This document shows, in pieces, positions 16,623-25,164 of a stretch of DNA of 64,000 nucleotides. Source of the stretch: Desulfotruncus arcticus DSM 17038 (GTDB lineage: Bacteria > Bacillota > Desulfotomaculia > Desulfotomaculales > Desulfallaceae); NCBI RefSeq assembly GCF_900113335.1, contig NZ_FOOX01000022.1:32778-96777 (forward strand), written 5' to 3'. Numbering within the stretch: position 1 is the stretch's first letter; each line of letters starts with the position of its first letter. The notes beneath the pieces are model-generated. The model saw only the letters and a list, made by a program, of their open reading frames with translations, had not been told where the DNA came from and searched no databases. A program made the translations under genes and the position numbers.

Positions 16623-17216
16623 ATGGCTGAATACACCTTAAAAACTCCATTATCCGAAGAAGATGTAAGAAAACTTAAGGTTGGTGATAAGGTTACCCTG
16701 GAAGGAATCATTTTTGGAATCAGGGATGCCAATTTAATTCGTATGTTTGATGGTAAAGTATCGGCTCCTACCGACCTGACCGGTGCGGCCTGTATACATA
16801 CCGCACCGAATGTGCGCAAAGTTGGGGAAGGCAAGTATGAGCCCGTTTGTATTGGAACAACTACCAGCAGTCGTATGGACAGGTTTACGCCGGGCCTAAT
16901 GGAACAATATGGAGTGCGGGCTATTATCGGCAAGGCGGGCATGATGGAAGCAAGTATGGAAGCTATGAAGAAATGCGGTGGTTGTTATCTTGCTATCGTT
17001 GGCGGAGCAGCTGCGTGGGAAACCGAAAGAATTCTGGAAATTGAGGATGTTTGGTGGGAAGATCTAATGCCCGAAGCTATTTGGAAATTCCGGACTAAGA
17101 ATTTCGGTCCCCTAATTGTGGCCATGGATTCTCACGGCAACAATTTATATTTTGATGTTAAAGCCAAGGCGGCCGCCAAATTAGACGGCATCTATAAAAA
17201 AATTGGAGTTGAATAA
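16623..17216 (+). CDS. Class I fumarate hydratase type, beta subunit
   Basis: A 197-residue C-terminal-type subunit with IGTTTSSRMDRFTP, IIGKAGM, LAIVGGAAA and the ending FGPLIVAMDSHGNNLY. The usual RDxAHK segment near residue 35 reads IRDANLIRM here, without the histidine. The substrate could therefore differ from fumarate (tartrate, mesaconate or a sulfo-analogue). An AGGGGGGGATAAT ribosome site precedes ATG 16623. Confidence 0.78.
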   Translation: MAEYTLKTPLSEEDVRKLKVGDKVTLEGIIFGIRDANLIRMFDGKVSAPTDLTGAACIHTAPNVRKVGEGKYEPVCIGTTTSSRMDRFTPGLMEQYGVRAIIGKAGMMEASMEAMKKCGGCYLAIVGGAAAWETERILEIEDVWWEDLMPEAIWKFRTKNFGPLIVAMDSHGNNLYFDVKAKAAAKLDGIYKKIGVE

Positions 17217-17223
17217 ATAAGAG

Positions 17224-17256
17224 CAAGTCCGTGGGCTAATAAAGCCCATGGACTTG
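17224..17256 (+). other. Intercistronic hairpin between fumarase and sdhC
   Basis: A 14-base stem (CAAGTCCGTGGGCT with AGCCCATGGACTTG, one G-U pair) and a five-base loop. No U-run follows, so it is more likely an RNA-stability or processing element than a terminator. Confidence 0.5.
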
Positions 17257-17290
17257 TATCAATATCATTATCTTTAAGGAGGAAGAACTT

Positions 17291-17680
17291 ATGCCCAACC
17301 GGGAGATGGCAGTATCGCAGAGATATGCTACACACAGCCAGGTATGGGGTGCGGTAGGCATGTGGGCTTGGATTCTGCACCGCATAACCGGTATCGGTCT
17401 TGTGTTATATTTACTGCTTCATGCGACGCTCATGGCTTTCTCACTCATTAAAGGCAATGAAGCTTTTAACGCCGTACTTACTGCGCTAATGACTAATCCA
17501 GTGCTGCACTACATGGAACTGCTTCTGGTGGGAGCGATAATTTATCATGGCTTAAATGGAATCCGACTGCTGCTTTTTGATATTGGAATAGGTTTTACAA
17601 GGCAAAAGGAAATTTTTTGGGTGGCCATGGTTTTGGGTGCCGCTTTGTGGATCTATGTAATGATGGTCAAACTTTCCTAA
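17291..17680 (+). CDS. sdhC: Succinate dehydrogenase/fumarate reductase cytochrome b-type anchor
   Basis: A 129-residue protein with three transmembrane helices. HRITGIGLVLYLLLH and the later YHGLNGIRLL are typical SdhC motifs; the histidines could bind heme and shape the quinone site. It follows the fumarase beta gene by 74 bases. With SdhD it anchors the SdhBA catalytic pair to the membrane. Confidence 0.85.
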   Translation: MPNREMAVSQRYATHSQVWGAVGMWAWILHRITGIGLVLYLLLHATLMAFSLIKGNEAFNAVLTALMTNPVLHYMELLLVGAIIYHGLNGIRLLLFDIGIGFTRQKEIFWVAMVLGAALWIYVMMVKLS

Positions 17681-17707
17681 ACAATACCAACGGGGGAAGG
17701 TGTGCTC

Positions 17708-18034
17708 GTGAACGCTATAACGTGGTTATTGCAAAGAATTAGCGCCGCTTTGCTGCTGGTTGTCCTAGGTTTGCATTTGTGGTTGCTTTATGTTGCAAAT
17801 CCGGCTGAAATCATACAATTTTCCGAAGCCAGAGACAGACTGGTTACTGGTTCGTATGTGGCTATCTATATATTATTGTTATTGTTTGGATTGTTCCACG
17901 CCCTGAACGGATTATATACCGTTATGGTCGATATGGGGCTAAGGGCAAGAATTATTACGATTTGTATACTTGTTATTCTGGGAGTAATTTTATTCGGAGT
18001 TGGTTTATATTCGGTTGTGCAATTTATTATATAG
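17708..18034 (+). CDS. sdhD: Succinate dehydrogenase/fumarate reductase second membrane anchor
   Basis: A ~108-residue protein with three transmembrane helices and conserved LLQRISA, LGLHLW and GLFHALNGLY segments. GTG 17708 is preferred: CGGGGGAAGG ends eight bases upstream, whereas GTG 17702 would touch it. Two separate anchors suggest a type with two subunits and one or two hemes. Confidence 0.8.
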   Translation: MNAITWLLQRISAALLLVVLGLHLWLLYVANPAEIIQFSEARDRLVTGSYVAIYILLLLFGLFHALNGLYTVMVDMGLRARIITICILVILGVILFGVGLYSVVQFII

Positions 18035-18052
18035 CTTAGGAGGCGGATTACA

Positions 18053-18778
18053 TTGTCCTCGCAAGAAATTAATGTTAAGATATTCCGCTATGATCCGGAG
18101 GCTGATGCTGAGCCCAGGTTTGATGAATATAAAGTGCCTTTGATTAAGAATATGGCGGTGCTGGACGTCGTGATGCATGTACAGAACTATATCGACAAAA
18201 CCCTGGCATTTCGTTGTTCCTGCCGTATCGGAATGTGCGGTTCATGTGCCATGTACATCAACGGTAAACCGAGACTGGCCTGCCGAACTCAGGTAACGAG
18301 CCTTGGGACCGATAACATCACCATTATGCCGCTCCCCAATTTGCCGATTATCAGGGATTTAGCAACGGATATGGCACCGTTTTTTGAAAAATGGAAAAAG
18401 ATCAAACCTTATTTTGTGGCTAAAAGTGAGCTGACCGAACCGGCTGTAATCAGACCCGATTCAGGCGAAAGAGAATTTATCGATCAGATGCTGGATTGTA
18501 TTACTTGTGGATGCTGTTACAGCGCCTGTTCCATGGTCGCCACGAACAAAGATTCCATCGGTCCGGCGGCTTTAAACCGAGCCTATACGCTAATAGCGGA
18601 TAAACGTGATGCCGTTAGGATTGAAAGACTAAAAATCGTCGGGCGTTCTTACGGGGTGTGGAGATGTCACGACCAATTCAACTGTGCGGAAGTATGTCCC
18701 AAAAAGCTGATTCCCACCAAATCGATCCAGCAGTTAAAGAAACGTAGCGTTTTGCAAAAATTCGGCATGTTCAAATGA
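18053..18778 (+). CDS. sdhB: Succinate dehydrogenase/fumarate reductase iron-sulfur subunit
   Basis: A 241-residue electron-transfer subunit. The N-terminal ferredoxin domain has CSCRIGMCGSC for the [2Fe-2S] cluster. The C-terminal domain has CITCGCCYSAC ([4Fe-4S]) and CHDQFNCAEVCPK ([3Fe-4S]). TTG 18053 follows TAGGAGG by about nine bases. It links the flavoprotein to the membrane anchors. Here it precedes the flavoprotein gene (order C-D-B-A), unlike the common C-D-A-B or C-A-B orders. Confidence 0.9.
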   Translation: MSSQEINVKIFRYDPEADAEPRFDEYKVPLIKNMAVLDVVMHVQNYIDKTLAFRCSCRIGMCGSCAMYINGKPRLACRTQVTSLGTDNITIMPLPNLPIIRDLATDMAPFFEKWKKIKPYFVAKSELTEPAVIRPDSGEREFIDQMLDCITCGCCYSACSMVATNKDSIGPAALNRAYTLIADKRDAVRIERLKIVGRSYGVWRCHDQFNCAEVCPKKLIPTKSIQQLKKRSVLQKFGMFK

Positions 18779-18825
18779 TCACCAAAGACGTCTTGAAATA
18801 AGAGGTGTAAGGAGCGTGGCTTTTT

Positions 18826-20559
18826 GTGAATGAAATTAAAACTGACGTGTTAATTCTGGGTAGTGGTGGAGCAGGCTTGTTTGCAGCGTTGCATGTTTAT
18901 GATAATAACCCCGGTTTAAATGTGGTACTGGCGACAAAGGGATTGATTGGCAAGTGTGGCTGCAGTCGCATGGTGCAGGGTGGATTGAACGTTGTTCTGA
19001 ACCCGGCGGACTCTGTTGAAAAACATTTCATGGATACCATCAAAGGGGGCGGCTTTGTAAATAACCAGGATCTGGCCTGGACGCTGGTAAAAGACGCTCC
19101 AAAAACAGTGCATGAGCTGGAAGTTAAGGTAGGTTGTTTTTTTGACCGGGCGGAGGACGGCCAAATCCACCAAAAGGCCTTTGCGGGACAATCCTTTGAC
19201 AGGACCGTTCACGTTGCTGACCTCAGTGGTATTCAAATAATATCCCGGCTCACCGACCAAATTTTCCGCCGGGAAGAAAAAATTAAAATTTTGGAGGAAA
19301 CTCGAGGCCTTGATTTGCTTACCACTGAAGAAGGCGACCGTGTGATTGGAGCTGTTATGGCCAATGTTCGCTCGGGTGAAATTTTTGTTATCAGCGCTAA
19401 AGTTGTAATAGTTGCTACAGGCGGTTCAGCCTCCATGTATAAGATATCCGCACCTTCTTTTGACAAGACCGGGGACGGTATGGCCATGTGTTTTCGGGCC
19501 GGTGCGGAATTTGTGGACATGGAAATGCTGCAGTTCCACCCGACCGGGCTGCTGGCCGGACAGTCAAGGCTGAGCGGAAGCGTTCTGGAAGAAGGCTTGC
19601 GGGGCGCAGGCGGTTATATGATTAACGGCCTGGGTGAGAGGTACATGGAACGCTATGACCCCGAACGGATGGAGCGCTCAACCCGTGACCGCGTTGCCAG
19701 AGCAGGGTACATGGAAATTATGGCCGGCAGGGGCACCGAAAACGAGGGTGTAATGATAGATATGACTCATTTAGGTGCCGAATTTGTGGAAAATAAGTTT
19801 CCCGGTATGTGTGAACGTGTACGAGATATAGGTAAAGACCTGGCCCGGGAGCCTGTAGAGGTTAGCCCAACCGCGCACTTCCAAATGGGTGGAGTTAAAA
19901 TTGACATCCATTGCCAAACAAACTTAAAAGGGTTGCTGGTTGCCGGTGAGGATTCAGGCGGGGTGCACGGCTCCAACCGCCTTGGCGGCAACGGCATTTG
20001 CGAGTCCACTGTTTTTGGACGAAGAGCCGGCGACACTGCGGCGGCTCTTGCTGAACAGGAAATATTAAGGCCATATCGGCAGGAACAAGTTGAGAAAATC
20101 AAGAGGCGCTGGCTTTATTTGTATAAACGCAGCAACGGGGTAGATATTTATCCCATCAGGGATGAAATCAAACTTTTAATGTGGGAAAAGGTTGGCGTGG
20201 TGCGCGACGGCCTAAAACTGCAGGAAGCGGTTGACAGGTTGGATGAGCTGCTGGAAATGGCAGGACAAGCCTGTGTTGCAAAAGGAACGCTAAACAGGTA
20301 TAATATGGAATGGAACGATATCATAAACGTCACAAACTGGATAACAGTTGGACGCCTTGTGGCTAAATCAGCTTTGTTGAGGACAGAAAGCCGCGGCTCT
20401 CATTACAGGTCTGACCATACGGAAACAGATAATCAAAACTGGCTTGTGAATATTTACCTTAAAAATAAGGGGAATCTACAGCTGGAAAATTACGCTAAAC
20501 CAATAATTGCTTCTAAGTTTTCCGCCAACGATATTAGAAAGTCCAATATCAAATATTGA
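18826..20559 (+). CDS. sdhA: Fumarate reductase/succinate dehydrogenase flavoprotein, lacking the covalent-FAD histidine
   Basis: A 577-residue FAD protein. It has the dinucleotide-binding GSGGAGL near residue 13, the substrate-site LQFHPTG, EEGLRGAGG and SPTAHFQMGG, and GSNRLGGNG. The histidine that binds FAD covalently in Sdh/Frd (RSHT..QGG) is missing; the segment reads GKCGCSRMVQGG. In E. coli FrdA, replacing this histidine abolishes succinate oxidation while keeping fumarate reduction, so a fumarate-reducing bias is predicted. GTG 18826 starts the gene after GTAAGGAG. Confidence 0.85.
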   Translation: MNEIKTDVLILGSGGAGLFAALHVYDNNPGLNVVLATKGLIGKCGCSRMVQGGLNVVLNPADSVEKHFMDTIKGGGFVNNQDLAWTLVKDAPKTVHELEVKVGCFFDRAEDGQIHQKAFAGQSFDRTVHVADLSGIQIISRLTDQIFRREEKIKILEETRGLDLLTTEEGDRVIGAVMANVRSGEIFVISAKVVIVATGGSASMYKISAPSFDKTGDGMAMCFRAGAEFVDMEMLQFHPTGLLAGQSRLSGSVLEEGLRGAGGYMINGLGERYMERYDPERMERSTRDRVARAGYMEIMAGRGTENEGVMIDMTHLGAEFVENKFPGMCERVRDIGKDLAREPVEVSPTAHFQMGGVKIDIHCQTNLKGLLVAGEDSGGVHGSNRLGGNGICESTVFGRRAGDTAAALAEQEILRPYRQEQVEKIKRRWLYLYKRSNGVDIYPIRDEIKLLMWEKVGVVRDGLKLQEAVDRLDELLEMAGQACVAKGTLNRYNMEWNDIINVTNWITVGRLVAKSALLRTESRGSHYRSDHTETDNQNWLVNIYLKNKGNLQLENYAKPIIASKFSANDIRKSNIKY

Positions 20560-20657
20560 TGAAATAATGTGGCGTGCTTCCTATTTTAAATGGAGGTACG
20601 TCGCATTTATAAAATTAATATGGATTGTTTATATTTTATAAGATAGGAGTTGGGACA

Positions 20658-21365
20658 ATGCAAAACCATTTTCAGCCAGTTGTAACAGAAAAATCCAGCA
20701 GGTCCCAAAGGATTGTAGTACAAATCCGTGAACTTTTAGCCGACGGTAAACTAAAGAGTGGTGATAAACTGCCACCGGAACGAGAACTGGCAAATATTTT
20801 CAATGTCAGCCGTACGTCAGTGCGAGAAGCGATTAGGACGTTGGCTGCCATGGGTTTGGTTGAGATAAAAAAGGGTTATGGTGTGTTTATCAAGGAAGCA
20901 AGTATTGATTCTGTGATCAGTAATGTTGCTGATGCGCTAATTTTAAGCCAAGATGAAATAAAGCAGTTGTTCGAGATAAGAAAGGTTCTTGAAACCCAGG
21001 CTGCAGCGTGGGCGGCTCAAAGAGCCACTGACGAGGAAATAGAAGAATTAGAGACAATTATCTCCGAAGTTAAGTTATCCAAAAAAAGAAAACTTGACCT
21101 TGCACTGGCAAGAGAGTACGATGAGAGATTCCACGGGGCGATAATAAAGGCATCACACAACGAGGTTCTGGTTAAGATTATGTCCGGTTTATTTGATGTG
21201 CTGGACAAGGCGCGTACCAAAACAGCAATAGTGCCTGGGCGCGCGGCACAATCCATTAATGATCATGAAGCCATTGCCAAAGCCATTCTAGAGCACGATG
21301 ACCAGAAAGCTATGCAAGCAATGTATGAGCATATTGAAAGCGTGGAAAAAACCATAGAAAAATAA
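20658..21365 (+). CDS. FadR-type GntR transcriptional regulator (FCD domain)
   Basis: A 235-residue regulator. Residues 10-80 are the winged helix (SGDKLPPERELANIFNVSRT, then REAIRTLAAMGLVEIKKGYG). The remainder is the all-helical FCD ligand domain with the metal-binding-type D/H pattern (DERFHGAI). This subfamily usually binds lactate, malate, gluconate or similar acids and recognises TNGTNNNACNA. Exactly such a site lies at 13597-13607 and a near match at 15521-15531, so suyAB and fum-sdh are likely targets. ATG 20658 follows TAGGAG. Confidence 0.85.
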   Translation: MQNHFQPVVTEKSSRSQRIVVQIRELLADGKLKSGDKLPPERELANIFNVSRTSVREAIRTLAAMGLVEIKKGYGVFIKEASIDSVISNVADALILSQDEIKQLFEIRKVLETQAAAWAAQRATDEEIEELETIISEVKLSKKRKLDLALAREYDERFHGAIIKASHNEVLVKIMSGLFDVLDKARTKTAIVPGRAAQSINDHEAIAKAILEHDDQKAMQAMYEHIESVEKTIEK

Positions 21366-21422
21366 TATTAGACCCAATCAAGACCATTATTGAGGTCTGT
21401 AATGGAATAAGATTAAGGCGTG

Positions 21423-22337
21423 ATGCTTATGGAATTTTTAGGATTCATTAGACCGGATGGCAGCGTGGGAAGCCGCAATCATTTGCTCTTGATATCTACC
21501 GATCCAGCAGCGGACAAGCTATGTTTAAAAGTCGCTGATACCATTTATAATGCTGTTCCGGTTGTCTATGGACCGGTTAGACACCAATCATTTGCTAAAT
21601 ATCTATTGGCTATAATAAACAGCCCAAATGTTGCGGGAGCGGTATTGCTGGGGATACAATCTCAGGGGTTAAGTGAAAATATAGCCAGGGAAATGTCTCT
21701 AATTGGTAAGCCTGTCGAAGTAATTGACATAAGCGCCGCGGGGGGGCCGGTTCAAGCTGTTGCCAGGTCTACCCGGGCCGCTGTGTCCATAGCCAGAGAA
21801 ATTAGCACTTACAGGCGCCAGTTATCGCTTCTTTCCAGGCTGACATTGGGTATTATTTATAAGGAAGATACTAAAATAGCTGATTTACTATTACCGTGTA
21901 TGCGGGATATCATTGAAAATAACAACGTGCGCATTGTTATAGCCAGGGAGGTAGTGGACAAAAAAGACAAAATCAACAGCCTCCATGTTGTTAAAAAACT
22001 GGGTGTTGATGATCCTGTGGGTAAAGATCGGGGCTTATACGAGCTGGAGCTATCGAAGGACCCAAATGAAATAATGCGGAGCATGGTTTTAAAGGGAGTA
22101 CAGGTGGTTTTAGCGGCGACAGACAGTTTATTTGCCGGCAACAACGCCCTTGTTCCCGTAATTAATATAACTACTGATAAAAATTGTTACGAGACATTGG
22201 AAGACAGTATTGAACTGAATTTAAGCGGTTTGGATTACAAACGATATGATGCTAATGAGTATCGTTTATTAATAATCAATGAAATTATCGCTACGGCTTC
22301 CGGTAAATTGACAAAGGCCGAAACTTTAATGCTTTAA
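21423..22337 (+). CDS. Divergent, shortened UxaA-family paralogue
   Basis: About 304 residues. The first ~100 (FLGFIRPDGSVGSRNHLLLI, SPNVAGAVLLGIQ, GKPVEVI) align with the UxaA/SuyB N-terminal half. The catalytic stretches CGESDTTSG and GGLTTIEEK of the SuyB-like protein are absent, and the protein is 80 residues shorter. It is probably not a lyase; a sensor or regulatory role is a guess. Start could be ATG 21423 or 21429. It follows the GntR gene by 57 bases, likely the same operon, and ends at a clear terminator. Confidence 0.6.
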   Translation: MLMEFLGFIRPDGSVGSRNHLLLISTDPAADKLCLKVADTIYNAVPVVYGPVRHQSFAKYLLAIINSPNVAGAVLLGIQSQGLSENIAREMSLIGKPVEVIDISAAGGPVQAVARSTRAAVSIAREISTYRRQLSLLSRLTLGIIYKEDTKIADLLLPCMRDIIENNNVRIVIAREVVDKKDKINSLHVVKKLGVDDPVGKDRGLYELELSKDPNEIMRSMVLKGVQVVLAATDSLFAGNNALVPVINITTDKNCYETLEDSIELNLSGLDYKRYDANEYRLLIINEIIATASGKLTKAETLML

Positions 22338-22359
22338 ACTGGGATTGATAAGGGGTGAG

Positions 22360-22390
22360 ATAGGCCTATTAAAAGAGGCCTATTTTTAAC
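22360..22390 (+). terminator. Rho-independent terminator after the UxaA-like paralogue
   Basis: ATAGGCCT and AGGCCTAT pair around an eight-base loop, with TTTTTAA at the end. The following 310 bases up to the sigma-54 activator are AT-rich and show no further gene. Confidence 0.85.
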
Positions 22391-22702
22391 TCTATAAAGT
22401 TAATGCTTCTATAATGCATTAAAATTATTTTTACCGGATTGTTTATAGACAATTTAAGTTTTCCATTATTATTTAGAAAAATTAATTGCATGAGTTGTTA
22501 AACTAGCCATTCTTGATAATGTTTTCAGGGTGGCTCTTTTGTTTTTTGAGACTGTGGTTTTTTAGTAAAGTTCCGAGAATAATAGGCGCAGAAATAGAAT
22601 AATTTCTAAACCTTCGGCGAAAGAAAAATAATTCCAATTTAATAATTAATTAATTTATGTTTGGCAACTTTTCAATTATTTGAGAAGGAGGTTGTTAAAC
22701 TA

Positions 22703-24610
22703 ATGAATATTGTAATTTTTAATTCCCATAGGTTAAATAATGAAATTAAGAAGGTATATAACGAAATACAAACTTATTGTTATTTTGATATACAAATAAT
22801 AGAAGAAATGTTTGACAAAGCTCTTTTAATTGCAAAAAAACTCGAACTGCAAGATAGCGTGGATGCCATCATTACCGGAGGGGCGACGGGTGAAATGATG
22901 CGGGACAAAATAAACATACCAGTTGTCAGCTTTTCGGTAACGGGTTTTGACTTGCTAAAGACGCTTATGAATGCGAAAACAGATTCTACCGATACCGTTG
23001 CAGTGGTAAACTTTAAAAAAAGTTATCAGGAACTGAGATATATTGAGGAATTATTAAAAATTAGATTGGATGAATATGTATATAATGATCAGCACGAATT
23101 GCTAAATATAATTAATAAAATCAGAAAAAAAGGTTATGATTTTGTGGTGGGAACCACTATAATTTGTGATTTGGCAACAGAGCATGGAATACGTAATTAC
23201 GTGGTCTATTCCAGGGAAGCAATAATGAATGCCATGAAAACAGCATGTGAATTAGTTATCACACGCAGGCAGGAATTGGAAAAAATTGAGCGTCTGAAAG
23301 CTATTTTAAACTTTGCCTATTGTGGTATTATTGCTACCGATGAAAAGGGCCTTATCAAAATGTTTAACCCGGCAGTTCAAAAGATCCTGCGAATGGAACC
23401 GGCTTTTGCCTTGGAAAAGCACATAGACCAGGTTGCGCCCGGTTTACAGTTAACAAGGGCATTACATTCCGAATCACCCCAAATAGATCAAATAAAAAAA
23501 ATTGGTAACTTAAATATACTGGTAACTCATGTGCCAATTATAGTCAAAGGTAATGTAAAAGGTATAGTAGCCACATGCCAGGATGTCAACACACTGCAGC
23601 AAACGGAAGCTAGAGTTAGACAAAAATTACACAAAAAGGGATTATACGCTAAAAATAAATTCACTGATATTATTGGCAAGTGTATAAGGATTCAAGAGAC
23701 TGTAGCCAGGGCTAAAAGCTATGCGGTTTCTGATTCAACCATACTTATTTACGGTGAAACGGGAACCGGTAAAGAATTGTTTGCCCAAAGCATACACAAT
23801 TACAGTAGGCGTAGTAACCAGCCTTTTATTGCTATAAACTGTGCCGCTTTACCTGAATCACTTCTTGAAAGTGAATTATTTGGGTATGAGGATGGGGCAT
23901 TTACCGGGGCGCGAAGAGGGGGGAAAGCAGGCTTGTTCGAACTGGCACATCTAGGCACCATTTTTTTAGATGAAATCAGTGAAATTCCTTTAAAGATGCA
24001 AGCGAGGCTGCTAAGGGTGTTACAAGAAAAGGAAATTATGAGAATTGGTAGCGACAAGGTAATCAATGTAAATATTCGTATTATATCCGCTACTAATCGA
24101 AATTTATGGCATAGGGTGCAGGAAGGCTTGTTTAGAGAGGATCTATTTTACCGGCTTAATGTTTTGAAATTGGACTTGCCACCATTGCGGGAAAGAATTG
24201 ACGATATTCCGCTACTGCTTAATAATCTAAACTTACCGAAAGCACTGGACCCTTATGTATCCTTAATAATAAGTAAGTTTAATAATTTATATTGGCCTGG
24301 CAATATCAGGCAAATGGAGAATATTATAGAAAGATTGATGGTGATATTCCAAGGATTTAAGGGAATGGTTAGTAAGGTTGAGTTTATGCAAATATTGGAT
24401 GAAGTGACGGAAAATATACCTTTGGTTGACGCAATGAAGACAAGAACGAGCATCCCAACAAGCTTGAATGCCTGCTCCGAGCGAAAAGTCACTGATGAAA
24501 GTATTTTAAAGGTTTTGAGAGATGTAAACGGAAATAAAGTGGCGGCAGCCAAAAAATTGGGGGTTAGTCGTATGACCTTATGGCGCTGGCTTAAAAAGAT
24601 AAATATTTAA
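22703..24610 (+). CDS. Sigma-54-dependent activator with PrpR-type sensor domain
   Basis: A 635-residue enhancer-binding protein. Residues 5-185 resemble the PrpR_N sensor (ITGGATGEMM, PVVSFSVTGFDLL). Residues 200-315 are a PAS-like domain. The AAA+ core has Walker A GETGTGKE, the sigma-54 contact loop GAFTGA, and Walker B GTIFLDEI. A Fis-type helix-turn-helix (NKVAAAKKLGVSRMTLWRWL) ends the protein. ATG 22703 follows AAGGAGG. The probable target is the sigma-54 promoter at 27615-27631 before the acyl-CoA dehydrogenase operon. PrpR relatives sense propionate or 2-methylcitrate-like acids; the ligand here is unknown. Confidence 0.87.
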   Translation: MNIVIFNSHRLNNEIKKVYNEIQTYCYFDIQIIEEMFDKALLIAKKLELQDSVDAIITGGATGEMMRDKINIPVVSFSVTGFDLLKTLMNAKTDSTDTVAVVNFKKSYQELRYIEELLKIRLDEYVYNDQHELLNIINKIRKKGYDFVVGTTIICDLATEHGIRNYVVYSREAIMNAMKTACELVITRRQELEKIERLKAILNFAYCGIIATDEKGLIKMFNPAVQKILRMEPAFALEKHIDQVAPGLQLTRALHSESPQIDQIKKIGNLNILVTHVPIIVKGNVKGIVATCQDVNTLQQTEARVRQKLHKKGLYAKNKFTDIIGKCIRIQETVARAKSYAVSDSTILIYGETGTGKELFAQSIHNYSRRSNQPFIAINCAALPESLLESELFGYEDGAFTGARRGGKAGLFELAHLGTIFLDEISEIPLKMQARLLRVLQEKEIMRIGSDKVINVNIRIISATNRNLWHRVQEGLFREDLFYRLNVLKLDLPPLRERIDDIPLLLNNLNLPKALDPYVSLIISKFNNLYWPGNIRQMENIIERLMVIFQGFKGMVSKVEFMQILDEVTENIPLVDAMKTRTSIPTSLNACSERKVTDESILKVLRDVNGNKVAAAKKLGVSRMTLWRWLKKINI

Positions 24611-24743
24611 AACCATATGCTGTATTTTATAATAACAAGATAAAGAGATATGGCTCTCCGGTATGTGGAAATGGGCATTTTATGCATAATAAGGCATATG
24701 TCAATATAACATTGAAACAATGAATAGTATGATGCTGATAAAA

Positions 24744-24771
24744 AAGGTGGCAGTGCTTACTCTGCCACCTT
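24744..24771 (-). terminator. Terminator of the acyl-CoA dehydrogenase operon
   Basis: AAGGTGGCAG and CTGCCACCTT form a ten-base stem; reading leftward it is followed by a run of Us (the A-run at 24740-24745). It lies 70 bases after the truncated nitrilase stop. Confidence 0.8.
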
Positions 24772-24839
24772 GATTTCGGTTTGCTCAATATTTCACAAGA
24801 GTTTTTAGTACGATTTAAAATAAACTATGGGTTTTTAAC

Positions 24840-25118
24840 TTATCTATATTTTAGAAGTTCAATTAATACGTTATCTAAATAATGTTGATAAGGCCAATTT
24901 CCTTCATGACCTTGCAGAAAAAATTCTGGAAAAGAAATTAGCTTAACTGGCGCCCAGTTTGGCTCACTATAATTGGATTTAGCAGTTAACGACACTTGCG
25001 GAGCAACATCAATAAGTTCTAATGTCCGCTTGAGGTTTTTCTGAATATCCGCTTTAGTCTCTACAGATTTAATTTCAGGTTGAATTGCCACAGCTGAAAA
25101 AATATCGTACTTGCTCAT
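24840..25118 (-). pseudogene. Truncated nitrilase-superfamily (carbon-nitrogen hydrolase) fragment
   Basis: 92 residues resembling only the N-terminal third of a carbon-nitrogen hydrolase, with KLISFPEFFLQGHE holding the first catalytic glutamate. The lysine and cysteine of the catalytic triad are absent because the frame ends early, and a terminator follows. A good ribosome site (AAAGGAGGATTAATC) precedes ATG 25118, so the fragment may still be translated. It is the last gene of the minus-strand operon. Probably a decayed amidase/nitrilase. Confidence 0.55.
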
Positions 25119-25164
25119 GATTAATCCTCCTTTGGAGTATTTTTCCTTTTTCTTAATTTCCCAG

